Source: a bacterium
Lineage (GTDB): Bacteria; Patescibacteriota; UBA1384; VFKW01
Assembly (NCBI GenBank): GCA_030647355.1
Contig: JAUSIS010000013.1
Location: 1 to 48,352 of the forward strand
Direction: 5' to 3'
Length of the DNA: 48,352 nt
A program made the translations under genes and the position numbers. The notes beneath the pieces are model-generated. The model was not told the origin of the DNA, ran no database searches, and saw only the letters and a program-made list of their open reading frames with translations. How positions within the stretch are numbered: position 1 is the first letter of the stretch; every line of letters begins with the position of its first letter. Below are positions 36,808 through 46,259 of this stretch, in pieces.

Positions 36808-37815
36808 ATGCCAATCAGAATTGCAGTAGATTCGCAAGGTAATGATGGGAAGAAGGGGGCACTTCCAATCATCCAAGGAGCCTATGATGCTCTTCAGCAA
36901 AACCAAGAACTTGAAGTTGTTCTCGTCGGACCAGGAGAGCTGCTGGCTGAACAGATCACCTCTCTTGGCCTCAAAGACAATCAGCTATACATCTGCCATG
37001 CCCCAACCGTGATCACTATGAAGGATGTCCTCAGTAAAGCAATGCTGAAGGACACATCATCCTCAATGTCAGTCGCCCTCGAGCATGTCATAAACGGCAG
37101 TGCAAGGGCATGCATCAGTTGCGGCAACACTTCCGCTCTAGTCGCCCTGTCGCGCAGCCGTCTCAATCCGATCCTAAAGGGTCTCAAGCCGGTATTGACC
37201 ACCCACATGCCGACAGTAAGCGGTGTAGCAACCATCGCTGATGTCGGTGCCAACATCACCTGTGACAAGTTCGACATGAGAGACTGTGCCATCATGGCCA
37301 GGCTCTACGAACAACTCGTCTTAGGTGTCGAGTCTCCCAAGGTAGGGATCGTCAGCAACGGCACCGAGCCGAACAAGGGAACGGAACTTACCAGAGCCGC
37401 CCACGCTCTCTTCGAGCAAGAGATTCCGGGCTATATTGGCTACGTAGAGCCAAACGCCCTGCTCCTCCAAGGACATGCACATGTAGGTATCGGTGACGGC
37501 TGGGCAATGAACCTAGTCCTCAAGGCCATGGAGGGCATGGCTAAATTCGTCGGCCTCAACGTCAAGCAGATCCTCAAAGAAAACCTGGAGCCGGCCGTCG
37601 TCGCCGATCTCATGGGCAAGATGATGCTCAAGATCTACCCGGCAAACTATGCGCACGCATACTTGCTCGGAGTAGACCGGCTAGTTCTGAAAGTACATGG
37701 CGACTGCGAAGACCCCATAGTCTTCGCCAGCGCCATTCTATCCGCCCAGCGCGCCGCCAAGAACGACCTGGTTGGTCAAATCCGCACCGGTCTTCCGGAA
37801 CGGCTTGCTGCCTAG
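36808..37815 (+). CDS. plsX: phosphate acyltransferase PlsX
   Basis: IAVDSQGNDG, SCGNTSALVALSRSRL..., VSNGTEPNKGTELTRAAHALF, GYVEPNALLLQGHAHVGIGDGWAMNLVLK. Confidence 0.88.
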   Translation: MPIRIAVDSQGNDGKKGALPIIQGAYDALQQNQELEVVLVGPGELLAEQITSLGLKDNQLYICHAPTVITMKDVLSKAMLKDTSSSMSVALEHVINGSARACISCGNTSALVALSRSRLNPILKGLKPVLTTHMPTVSGVATIADVGANITCDKFDMRDCAIMARLYEQLVLGVESPKVGIVSNGTEPNKGTELTRAAHALFEQEIPGYIGYVEPNALLLQGHAHVGIGDGWAMNLVLKAMEGMAKFVGLNVKQILKENLEPAVVADLMGKMMLKIYPANYAHAYLLGVDRLVLKVHGDCEDPIVFASAILSAQRAAKNDLVGQIRTGLPERLAA

Positions 37816-37837
37816 GCATTCCACGATACCCACCTCA

Positions 37838-37866
37838 AAAGAGCGGACCCTCCGCTCTTATTTTTA
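37838..37866 (+). terminator. rho-independent terminator after plsX
   Basis: AAAAGAGCGGACCCTCCGCTCTTATTTTTAT. Confidence 0.85.
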
Positions 37867-37893
37867 TTAACCTGATCTTTATTTAAACTTTAT

Positions 37894-38748
37894 TCAATTA
37901 GACAAAATTTTATATGCAAAATCAGCCAATTTTCCTGTTCCCCTTACTCTCATTCTTGGTAATGTATAAAGATTAGATTTAGGACCCGCAAATCCCTCCA
38001 CTGTGGTCACAGCATTAGTATATCCAGCCGCTTTTAACAATCCCACCACCCGATCGTTGTACTTACCTGATGGATAGCAAAAACTTGTCACATTATATTC
38101 AAACATCGCGTCAAGATTTTTCTTACTATTCTCAATCTGCATCTGAGCATAATAGATACCGGCCGAAGCCAAATTAGGATGGGAAAGCGTATGGCTGCCA
38201 ATCTCAAACCCTGCATCAATTAATTCACTTATCTGTTTCTCTGACAGATACCCTTTTTTATTGATGTCATTAGTAATTAAGTAGATTACTCCTGCAAAAC
38301 CGTATTGCTTCATTATTGGAAAAGCTTCCGTATAAATATCTTCATAACCGTCATCAAATGTAATCACCAATTTCTTACCCTCATTTGCCTTCAAGGTCTC
38401 GTCCGTCATATCTTTCATCAGCATTGTCTCAAAACCTAAATCATGAATTAACTGCATTTGTTCTTCGAACATTGGTACGGGAACAGATAAACCTCGCTCA
38501 AGTGCATTAATGCTCTTATCTGTATTCTTAATATGATGATACATTAAAATCGGCATCGCTTCAGATAATGTTAGGTTACTCTTACTTTTAGGTTTAGTAA
38601 TGGAAGTTTTTGCCTTGTCGACAGGCTCAACAACTCGGGTATCATCTCTCTGACCAAAATAGTCATAATGAGTGGCCAAAACAAATACTCCACCAAAACC
38701 AACAATAATACCTAATAAAAAAATAAAAACCTTAGAAAGCCAATTTAT
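37894..38748 (-). CDS. polysaccharide deacetylase family protein
   Basis: PILMYHHIKN, LVITFDDGYEDIY, IGSHTLSHPNL (NodB motifs); in-frame extension to ATA at 38746-38748 adds an N-terminal TM anchor after a GGAGG. Confidence 0.88.
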   Translation of the reverse strand: MNWLSKVFIFLLGIIVGFGGVFVLATHYDYFGQRDDTRVVEPVDKAKTSITKPKSKSNLTLSEAMPILMYHHIKNTDKSINALERGLSVPVPMFEEQMQLIHDLGFETMLMKDMTDETLKANEGKKLVITFDDGYEDIYTEAFPIMKQYGFAGVIYLITNDINKKGYLSEKQISELIDAGFEIGSHTLSHPNLASAGIYYAQMQIENSKKNLDAMFEYNVTSFCYPSGKYNDRVVGLLKAAGYTNAVTTVEGFAGPKSNLYTLPRMRVRGTGKLADFAYKILSN

Positions 38749-38749
38749 A

Positions 38750-39664
38750 TTATCCTCCCGGTATCATTTCCCGCAGTTTCTTTATTCTCTCCCTAATCGG
38801 CGGATGAGTATTAAACAAATTCGCCAACCAGCCGCCTCTTCCGTTATTATCAAGCTTCATTGGATCGGCAATATACATATGCGCCATCGCTTTATTTGCC
38901 GCTTCTAGAGGATGCCTATCGCGCCCCAGTTTTTCCAGCGCCGAAGCTAAACCCTCTGGAAAACGAGTTAAAAGCGCTCCGGAAGCATCGGCCAAATACT
39001 CTCGTCTTCGGGAAATAGCCAGCTGTATAAGTGTTGCAAAAATCGGTGATAAAACAATCAGTACTATCGCTACAATTGCCAACAGCATTTGTATCTGTCC
39101 GCCTTCTCTATTATTACTTCTGCCGCGACCTCCCCAGATACTCCACCTTAAAAATAAATCAGAAATCAGCACGACTGTCCCAACCAATACTACAACTACT
39201 GTCATCAAGCGTATATCATAGTTGCCTATATGGCTCATCTCATGGGCAACCACACCCTCAAGCTCTGTTTTATTGAGCAATCCAAGCAAACCAGTCGTGA
39301 CCGCCAAAGAAGCATGATTCGGATCTCTCCCGGTCGCAAAAGCATTTGGCGAGTTATCCTCGATCACATATATCTTAGGTTTTGGCAAACCAGCTGTGAT
39401 CGCAATATTTTCCATCAACCGATGTAATTCTATATATTCTTCTCTGGGTGCCTCATGAGCTCTAGCAATACCCAGAGCAATCGAATCAGAATAATAGTAA
39501 CTGATTAACGCCTGAAAAACACTAAAGACGATAGCAAAAGGAAGAATCCATGGCCTGCCTAAAATATTAGATAGTGCCCAACCTACTGCAATTACCAAAA
39601 CTAAAAAAATAAAGATTAAAAGGAAAGTTCTACTTTTATTGGCGCTTATTTCGTTATACATCAC
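38750..39664 (-). CDS. htpX: M48 metalloprotease HtpX
   Basis: GVVAHEMSHIGNYDIR (HExxH), RRREYLADASGALLT, FNTHPPIRERIKKL. Confidence 0.95.
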   Translation of the reverse strand: MMYNEISANKSRTFLLIFIFLVLVIAVGWALSNILGRPWILPFAIVFSVFQALISYYYSDSIALGIARAHEAPREEYIELHRLMENIAITAGLPKPKIYVIEDNSPNAFATGRDPNHASLAVTTGLLGLLNKTELEGVVAHEMSHIGNYDIRLMTVVVVLVGTVVLISDLFLRWSIWGGRGRSNNREGGQIQMLLAIVAIVLIVLSPIFATLIQLAISRRREYLADASGALLTRFPEGLASALEKLGRDRHPLEAANKAMAHMYIADPMKLDNNGRGGWLANLFNTHPPIRERIKKLREMIPGG

Positions 39665-39740
39665 CTCTCCAAGTGCAATTATATCAAGAACCGAAAACGG
39701 CTACCATAGGCAGCCGTACAACCATCTATCTAAACGAAGA

Positions 39741-40292
39741 CTAGAAACCAACTTTGGGCGCTTGCTTCTCTTCGGTAGATTCTGTTTCGAAGAATTCTCT
39801 CAATCGAAAACCGAAAAACCGGGCTAATATATTGCTTGGAAATACCTGAACTGCAATATTGAATTCCCTGACATTACCATTATAGAACCTTCGAGCCGCT
39901 TCTATCTTGTTCTCCGTATCGGTAAGTTCATCCTGAAGTTTCTGGAAATTCTCACTAGAGCGTAATGTTGGATAGCTTTCAGCTACAGCAAACAACGATT
40001 TCAGCGTATCGGACAACATATTTTCCGCTTTCGCTTTATCGGCAATATTGCCAGCGCCCATTGCTGCTGACCGAGCCTTAGTGACTTCCTCAAAAACAGT
40101 TTTCTCTTGAGTAGCATATCCCTTCACAGTCTCAACTAAATTTGGAATCAGATCATACCTTCGCTTCAGCTGTACATCAATATCGCTCCAAGACTCATCT
40201 ACTCGAGTCTTCTTTTGTATTAGCCGATTATAAATAGCAACAACGGCAATAATAACAACTAGAGCCAACCCACCGGCAATGTAAAGATTCAT
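39741..40292 (-). CDS. lemA: LemA family protein
   Basis: YNRLIQKKTRVDESWSDIDVQLKRRYDLIPNLVETVKGYATQEKTVFEEVTKAR. Confidence 0.95.
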   Translation of the reverse strand: MNLYIAGGLALVVIIAVVAIYNRLIQKKTRVDESWSDIDVQLKRRYDLIPNLVETVKGYATQEKTVFEEVTKARSAAMGAGNIADKAKAENMLSDTLKSLFAVAESYPTLRSSENFQKLQDELTDTENKIEAARRFYNGNVREFNIAVQVFPSNILARFFGFRLREFFETESTEEKQAPKVGF

Positions 40293-40362
40293 ATAACCCC
40301 TTTCTTTAGTTACTTTAATATAGTAACAAAAATAAAACAATTTTCAACTATAAAATAAAATC

Positions 40363-41454
40363 TCACAGTTTAGACAATAATTCCTTAATATATTTCCAGC
40401 CAAATATGTAACCAAGCCCCAAGAGTACCAATATAACCGAAACTGTCAATAGAACCGTTGCAACCTTTTTCGATTTAATCTTTTTTAGTTGCTCGGGAGT
40501 ATAAGTACCATCTATCTGTATCGCCCCATACCTACCCTCACTCTCCTCTTTATCTTTATTTACCAGTGGAACAATAGGATTATCAATTGGCTTTGCCTGT
40601 CCAACAGTTGATGGATTATCATTTGGGGAAATACTTGATTCTCTGTGCCCTGCTTGCTCGGGACTCTTCGGCTGCTCACTTGAGAAATATCGCTGACCTC
40701 CATTCCCATCAGCCCCGTGAAGAAGCAAACCCGGTTGAGAATTCGAATTCAATTCATTTGGTTTGGAGAATTGTGACAACCCTTCAACCTGCTGCTTATT
40801 ACCCGGAATATTCACCTTAAAACTCTTTCCCGAGTCAATTACTTCACTATCTTTCATCAATTCTTCCCTAAAAGCCCCAATATCACTTCTGGAAGCGATA
40901 GTTGCTCCCACTTGCAACTTATCTTCAGATACTTTCTCCCGATCATCCAAAGTCTCTTTAGTATTCACATTCTTTATCGGTATGCTAGTACTACCTTCTT
41001 CCCTTGGGATAATAGACAAATTCACATCCTTACTTCGAATCAGCTGCTCATCCTTTATCCCCAAGGCCAAAGACACATCTTGCTTGCCCGTTGGCACGAT
41101 TTGTTCCTGTTTCTTCTCTAAAACCGGCAAAATCGTTGCCTCTTCATCCTTAACGACAATGCTTTTTTCTTCACTATCCTTTTCCAGAATGGATTCATGA
41201 AGCTCCTGGGCAGTAACCGGAGAGTCAGCTACCTCTTCTTTCCTTCCAATACTTAAGACAGAATGCCCATCCGGTCCATTGTCATCCTCATCATCACTAA
41301 CTTTATCGAAAGAAGAAACCCCGCTAGCTAGTTTACTAGCTGGTTTAATAGACACAACAATATTAGAGTTATCAGTATGACTCCCAAAATCGGAGTCTTG
41401 ATTTGGTTTTACAACCTTATCTTCTTCCAGTTCTTCTGGAGTTAAAATATTCAC
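40363..41454 (-). CDS. low-complexity protein with C-terminal TM anchor
   Basis: 363 aa, acidic/disordered region then KKIKSKKVATVLLTVSVILVLLGLGYIFGW. Confidence 0.7.
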   Translation of the reverse strand: MNILTPEELEEDKVVKPNQDSDFGSHTDNSNIVVSIKPASKLASGVSSFDKVSDDEDDNGPDGHSVLSIGRKEEVADSPVTAQELHESILEKDSEEKSIVVKDEEATILPVLEKKQEQIVPTGKQDVSLALGIKDEQLIRSKDVNLSIIPREEGSTSIPIKNVNTKETLDDREKVSEDKLQVGATIASRSDIGAFREELMKDSEVIDSGKSFKVNIPGNKQQVEGLSQFSKPNELNSNSQPGLLLHGADGNGGQRYFSSEQPKSPEQAGHRESSISPNDNPSTVGQAKPIDNPIVPLVNKDKEESEGRYGAIQIDGTYTPEQLKKIKSKKVATVLLTVSVILVLLGLGYIFGWKYIKELLSKL

Positions 41455-41493
41455 AACCCCTCCTAAACTGTATTAACTATATTGTAACACAAA

Positions 41494-41934
41494 CTAAATA
41501 TCTTTCTCGACCACAACCACAATGCTTGCATGTTTGCCATTAGAGAAAACCAATTCGACCTGATGCGAACCTGCTTGCTTAATCGGTACCCCAATTACTA
41601 AATCAGGAGAAACCCCATATTTTTCATTGACCTTTTTCTTAATTAATCCTTCACTCACCGATGCAAATAATTGATCTTTTTTATTGGTTCTTGCGGCAAT
41701 CGGTAGTGTAATCCCCTCAATTTCACTTATTGCTTTTTCCATTTCCTCCGACAGTTCTTTCTTCTTTAGTTGCCTCGACTCAACCTCTCTTAGGACCTTA
41801 TCGCTCCCTTGATCACCATACTGGACAGCCAATCCCTTAGGTAACAAATAATGCCTGGCAAAACCATCTTTGACTTGACAAATATCCCCAGAATTCCCAA
41901 CCTGCGGTACATTTTTTGTTAATACAACCTTCAT
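41494..41934 (-). CDS. rplI: 50S ribosomal protein L9
   Basis: MKVVLTKNVPQVGNSGDICQVKDGFARHYLLPKGLAV. Confidence 0.95.
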   Translation of the reverse strand: MKVVLTKNVPQVGNSGDICQVKDGFARHYLLPKGLAVQYGDQGSDKVLREVESRQLKKKELSEEMEKAISEIEGITLPIAARTNKKDQLFASVSEGLIKKKVNEKYGVSPDLVIGVPIKQAGSHQVELVFSNGKHASIVVVVEKDI

Positions 41935-41944
41935 AATACTTCCT

Positions 41945-43144
41945 TTACTTAAATTGCTCTAACGCTTTCGCCAATACTGGATCGGCCCCTGTTTCAGAAT
42001 CAGTCACTTTTATATCTGGTTCAACACCCATTCCGTCAATCGGCCGGCCCATAGGTGTCAGCCATTTTGCTATTGTCACTTTAACAGAAGAGCCATCCGG
42101 CAGAGGAATTAGATCTTGTACCGATCCCTTTCCAAAAGTCTTCTCACCTATAATAATACCTCGCTTATAATCCTGTATTGCCCCAGCAAAAATTTCACTG
42201 GCAGAAGCCGAGCCTCCGTTAACTAATACAACTAACTCTGTATTCAATAATATAGATTTCTGGGACGTTCGATCTTTTTCAATATGACCGTCCTTATACT
42301 TCCTCTGCACCACAACGCCCGATTTTACCATTAAGCTAGTCATATCAACCGCTGTATCGAGTAAACCCCCTGGATTGTTTCTCAAATCTATAATAATCCC
42401 TGACGCTTTCTTTTGGGATAAATCATTTATCGCCTGCTTAAACAACCCAAATGTATCTTCACCGAACTGGCTGACTTTTATATATCCAATATTTCCCTCT
42501 TTTACATCCCACTTCACACTTTTTACTGTGATAATACTTCTGGTTATCTTAAACCCTAGAGGATCCTGCGTTCCCTCCCTTATCACCTTAAGTGTCAAAT
42601 CAGTCCCCGATTTTCCTCGCATCATCTTAACAGCTTGCTCGACTGACATTTCTGCTGTTGATTTATTATTTATCTCGACAATAATATCTTGGGCTTTCAG
42701 CCCAGCTTTCTGTGCCGGTGAACTCTCAAGCGGCGATACTATTGTGATCATACCGTCTTTTGAGGTAACTTCGATTCCGATCCCATCAAAGTGACCGCTG
42801 ATATCTTCTCTGAATTGATCATTTATATCAGCCGGTAAGTACGTAGTATAAGGATCATCCAAACTGTTCACCATTCCGCCAATTGCCCCGTCAACCATCT
42901 TTTTTTCATCTAACTTCCCTACATAGTTCTTCTCGACTGAATCCCAAGCCTCCCAAAACAAAGAAAAATCAATTTTTTCAGATTTACCCTTAGTGATATT
43001 ATAGAGATTCCCCTTAATTGAGCCGACCTCTCCATCCCTAGCCACCAGAAAACCGAGTGAAAAAAAGATTGCACAAGTAATCAAAATTAGTATCGTTTGA
43101 AAAATATTCCTATAGAATCGAGTCTTTTGTTTTGGTTCCATCAC
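41945..43144 (-). CDS. ctpA: S41 family C-terminal processing peptidase
   Basis: PDZ domain, IIDLRNNPGGLLDTAVDM, VLVNGGSASASEIFAGAIQDYKRGIIIGEKTFGKGSVQ. Confidence 0.95.
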   Translation of the reverse strand: MMEPKQKTRFYRNIFQTILILITCAIFFSLGFLVARDGEVGSIKGNLYNITKGKSEKIDFSLFWEAWDSVEKNYVGKLDEKKMVDGAIGGMVNSLDDPYTTYLPADINDQFREDISGHFDGIGIEVTSKDGMITIVSPLESSPAQKAGLKAQDIIVEINNKSTAEMSVEQAVKMMRGKSGTDLTLKVIREGTQDPLGFKITRSIITVKSVKWDVKEGNIGYIKVSQFGEDTFGLFKQAINDLSQKKASGIIIDLRNNPGGLLDTAVDMTSLMVKSGVVVQRKYKDGHIEKDRTSQKSILLNTELVVLVNGGSASASEIFAGAIQDYKRGIIIGEKTFGKGSVQDLIPLPDGSSVKVTIAKWLTPMGRPIDGMGVEPDIKVTDSETGADPVLAKALEQFK

Positions 43145-43154
43145 TCTCCAAATC

Positions 43155-44264
43155 TTATTTACTTCCGGAAATTATCCCCCCGCCTATTAGTTTATCCTGA
43201 TTGTAAAAAACCGCTGATTGTCCTGGGGTAATGGCTCTCTGGGGTTCTTGAAAGCTAACTTTAATCTTACCATTTCCACAAGACGCAAGTAGAGCTTTTC
43301 TGGGTTTATGACCATACCGTATAGCAACCTCAAAATTACACGGTAATTTTGGCTTTTCAGCTATCCAATGGATATTATCGCAAATAAGTGAGCAAGCGTA
43401 AAGTGAACTATCGCCAGAAACAACCAAAGTATTAGTTTTTAATATCTTATCTTTCACATACAAAACTGGAATATCTCCGTCTGGCCAATTTATCCTATCA
43501 ACACCTAGCCTCTGGCCAATAGTATAAAAATAGACCCCTTCATGTTGAGCAATAACTGATCCATCCTCCAAAGCCACCGGTCCCGGTTTAGCATCAATCC
43601 TTGTCTTGAGAAATTTCCTTACTTTAATCAGCCCAATAAAACAAATGCCCTGACTATCTTTTTTGCCCGCTGTCGGCAAACCAAATTTTTTTGCTAACTT
43701 CCGTACTTCTTGTTTAGTCATCTCTCCTACTGGAAATAATATATCACTAAGCTCTTCTTGACCTAGGAGCCAAAGAAAATATGACTGATCTTTTTCACCA
43801 TCCAAACCCTTGTATAAATGAACTAAACCGGAAGATTCATCTTTAATTACCCGAGCATAATGACCGGTAGCAATGTAGTCACCCCCCAGTTCCTTAGCTT
43901 TTCGCCTAAAAACATCAAATTTTATCTCTTTATTGCACATCACATCGGGATTTGGAGTTCTGCCGGATGCATATTCTTCAAAAAAATATTCAACAACTTT
44001 CTCATAGTATTCTTTTTCGAAATTAAATGTATAACTGGGAATATTCAGCTTATCGCACACTTTTCTCATATCTTTTTGATCTTCCGCCCATGGACAAATT
44101 CCATTTACAGCTTGTCCCCAGTTACGCATAAAGACACCGATCACATTATAACCAGCTTCCTTGAGCAATGCAGCCGCGACAGACGAATCCACCCCCCCAC
44201 TCATCGCCACAACAACAGTCTTCCCTGCGCCCAATTGCCTACCTTTGCTTATTACCACAATCAC
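43155..44264 (-). CDS. mnmA: tRNA-specific 2-thiouridylase
   Basis: VVVAMSGGVDSSVAAALLKEAGYNVIGVFMRNW, NPDVMCNKEIKF, GQEELSDILFPVGEMTKQEVR. Confidence 0.97.
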   Translation of the reverse strand: MIVVISKGRQLGAGKTVVVAMSGGVDSSVAAALLKEAGYNVIGVFMRNWGQAVNGICPWAEDQKDMRKVCDKLNIPSYTFNFEKEYYEKVVEYFFEEYASGRTPNPDVMCNKEIKFDVFRRKAKELGGDYIATGHYARVIKDESSGLVHLYKGLDGEKDQSYFLWLLGQEELSDILFPVGEMTKQEVRKLAKKFGLPTAGKKDSQGICFIGLIKVRKFLKTRIDAKPGPVALEDGSVIAQHEGVYFYTIGQRLGVDRINWPDGDIPVLYVKDKILKTNTLVVSGDSSLYACSLICDNIHWIAEKPKLPCNFEVAIRYGHKPRKALLASCGNGKIKVSFQEPQRAITPGQSAVFYNQDKLIGGGIISGSK

Positions 44265-44456
44265 CTTTCGTTTACATATTGTAACATTTTATACCTGAAA
44301 AATAAACCCAATACTAAGTCGCTCTACGGCAATTTGATCTCAATCGTAAATTCATCTAAAAAAAATGCCAAATATAAATGATAACTATAGTTTAACCCGA
44401 TGACTAAAAAAACCTAAACATGTAAATTACTTTTGTAAGATAAGAAAGGAGTTTTT

Positions 44457-44660
44457 ATGGAAGAGAGCTATCCAAAAGATCAAATAGAAGATAGAAAGAC
44501 AAACAAAGAGGAACCACAAACATCAGAAGAACAAGAAAAGTTCGAGCGAGAATATTACAATTCGGCTGTTATTTCAAGAACAACTAATATTATAGGTTGG
44601 ACAATCGCCACTATTCTTTTTATCATTGCAATTTGGCTCCTCTGGGCCGCACTTCGATGA
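44457..44660 (+). CDS. small membrane protein
   Basis: 67 aa, C-terminal TM, AGAAAGGAG upstream. Confidence 0.6.
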   Translation: MEESYPKDQIEDRKTNKEEPQTSEEQEKFEREYYNSAVISRTTNIIGWTIATILFIIAIWLLWAALR

Positions 44661-44684
44661 AATATCATTCCTAACCGCAACAGG

Positions 44685-45251
44685 ATGAATATGAAAATTG
44701 CCTTAAATTCGATATACAATCCGATTTTCCCTTCTCGGGAAACCATAAGGGACTTCTTCTCCCTTCCTACTTTCATTTTTATTAGTATCCTAGTGTTAAT
44801 AACGGTTGGTTTTTGGAACATGTATAACAAAGAATACCCAACCCAACCGACTCCATTAGAGCCGAATATGTACAGCACAATCAGAGACATTACAAACTCA
44901 AAAGATATCATATTAAATCAATCCGTCACGTTAGGAAATGTGGGCATTATTGATAAAATACAAGAAAATTCATTTATTGTAAGCGACGGAGAAAGCATTC
45001 TACTCGTTATCGTTCCAAAGCAAATAAGTCAAGATACTGTCACCCAAAAAATATCTAAGATACCCGAATTTTTCACCATTAGAGGAAAAATTCGGGCTTT
45101 AGATGAAAATGCGATTCACAAATATCAGCTTTCCCTAGATAACAACCCCTTAGTAAAAAAACAAAAACTCTATTTAGAAATAAGCCAAGCGCCAGAGATC
45201 AACTTCTTAAATCCAGAAGACGAACTCTGGAATTCGGCTGAATCTATTTAA
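44685..45251 (+). CDS. hypothetical membrane-anchored protein
   Basis: 188 aa, N-terminal TM, no family recognised. Confidence 0.6.
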   Translation: MNMKIALNSIYNPIFPSRETIRDFFSLPTFIFISILVLITVGFWNMYNKEYPTQPTPLEPNMYSTIRDITNSKDIILNQSVTLGNVGIIDKIQENSFIVSDGESILLVIVPKQISQDTVTQKISKIPEFFTIRGKIRALDENAIHKYQLSLDNNPLVKKQKLYLEISQAPEINFLNPEDELWNSAESI

Positions 45252-45253
45252 CA

Positions 45254-46249
45254 TCAATCCTTGAATTCCTGAACAAACATCTTCCCATAAATTCCCCCAT
45301 CGATAACTCCTATCCCTACATGACCAAAGCTCGATTCCAAAATATTTGCTCGATGGCCCGGCGAATTCATTAGGCCATTATGTGCCAACAAAACAGTCGG
45401 CGCCAAAGCCAAATTCTCACCTGCCACTTGATATCCAATACCTGCTTCAGCCATTCTGTCAAAAGGAGTTTCACCGTCGGGAGATATGTGAGCAAAATAT
45501 CCGCGTTGAAACATATCGCGCGCATGCGTCCGAGCTAAATTCTGAAGCTGATCATCTGATATTAAAATTGATAATCCTCTTGTGGTCCTTCCATTATTGA
45601 CTAATTCCAACATTTTCGCCTCCGCTACCTGATCCACTTTCACATCGGTTGTTTTGTACCCCAAATGAAGTACTTCGGTGGGCTCTAGGATCCTGCCAGT
45701 AATTGAAGGACTCTCTTGCTTCAGCGGATTAACCGTTAAGAATGTAACCATCTCATTAGCAGCGCTACCAAAAGACTGCGAGACTACAGAATCTAGGTAT
45801 CCTCCCTTATTCACCATGCGACTGCCAATCGCCGAGTTATTAATTATGTCTCTCACCTTCGATGATATTGGCATTATGGTAATAAAAAGCAGGATTAGAG
45901 CAATAAATACTATCCCTCTGCAAAAAGAAATAAAGATCCCTCCGATTTTATTACCAAGTGATTCCTGTAATTCCTTAGCTAAAGATAGATGTAAGAATTT
46001 TTTTACAACCGATAGAATCAACTGAACCCCAAACCAAACAACCACAAAACCAAACGCCGGACCATAAACCTTTGGCAATCCCAACCAAAGAGCTACCTGG
46101 TGGCCAACAGGTCCGCACAAATAAAAAGCAGTAACAATGGCGATAATAAATACAACAAGCTCGGCAATAATATTCATAAAACCTCTTCTATATCCATCGT
46201 AAAGATAATAAATTAAGCCGGCAATGATCACTAAATCCAAATAATTCAA
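45254..46249 (-). CDS. CvpA-like membrane domain fused to CAP/SCP domain
   Basis: N-terminal LDLVIIAGLIYYLYDGYRRGFMNIIAEL (CvpA); C-terminal LVNNGRTTRGLSILISDDQLQNLARTHARDMFQRGYFAHISPDGETPFDRM...GENLA...SPGHRANILESSFGHVGIGV (CAP). Confidence 0.9.
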   Translation of the reverse strand: MNYLDLVIIAGLIYYLYDGYRRGFMNIIAELVVFIIAIVTAFYLCGPVGHQVALWLGLPKVYGPAFGFVVVWFGVQLILSVVKKFLHLSLAKELQESLGNKIGGIFISFCRGIVFIALILLFITIMPISSKVRDIINNSAIGSRMVNKGGYLDSVVSQSFGSAANEMVTFLTVNPLKQESPSITGRILEPTEVLHLGYKTTDVKVDQVAEAKMLELVNNGRTTRGLSILISDDQLQNLARTHARDMFQRGYFAHISPDGETPFDRMAEAGIGYQVAGENLALAPTVLLAHNGLMNSPGHRANILESSFGHVGIGVIDGGIYGKMFVQEFKD

Positions 46250-46259
46250 TTTATCCTCC

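Noticed and set aside
43860-44381. 173-aa plus ORF
   Set aside because: Mostly antisense to mnmA; no ribosome-binding site or domain.
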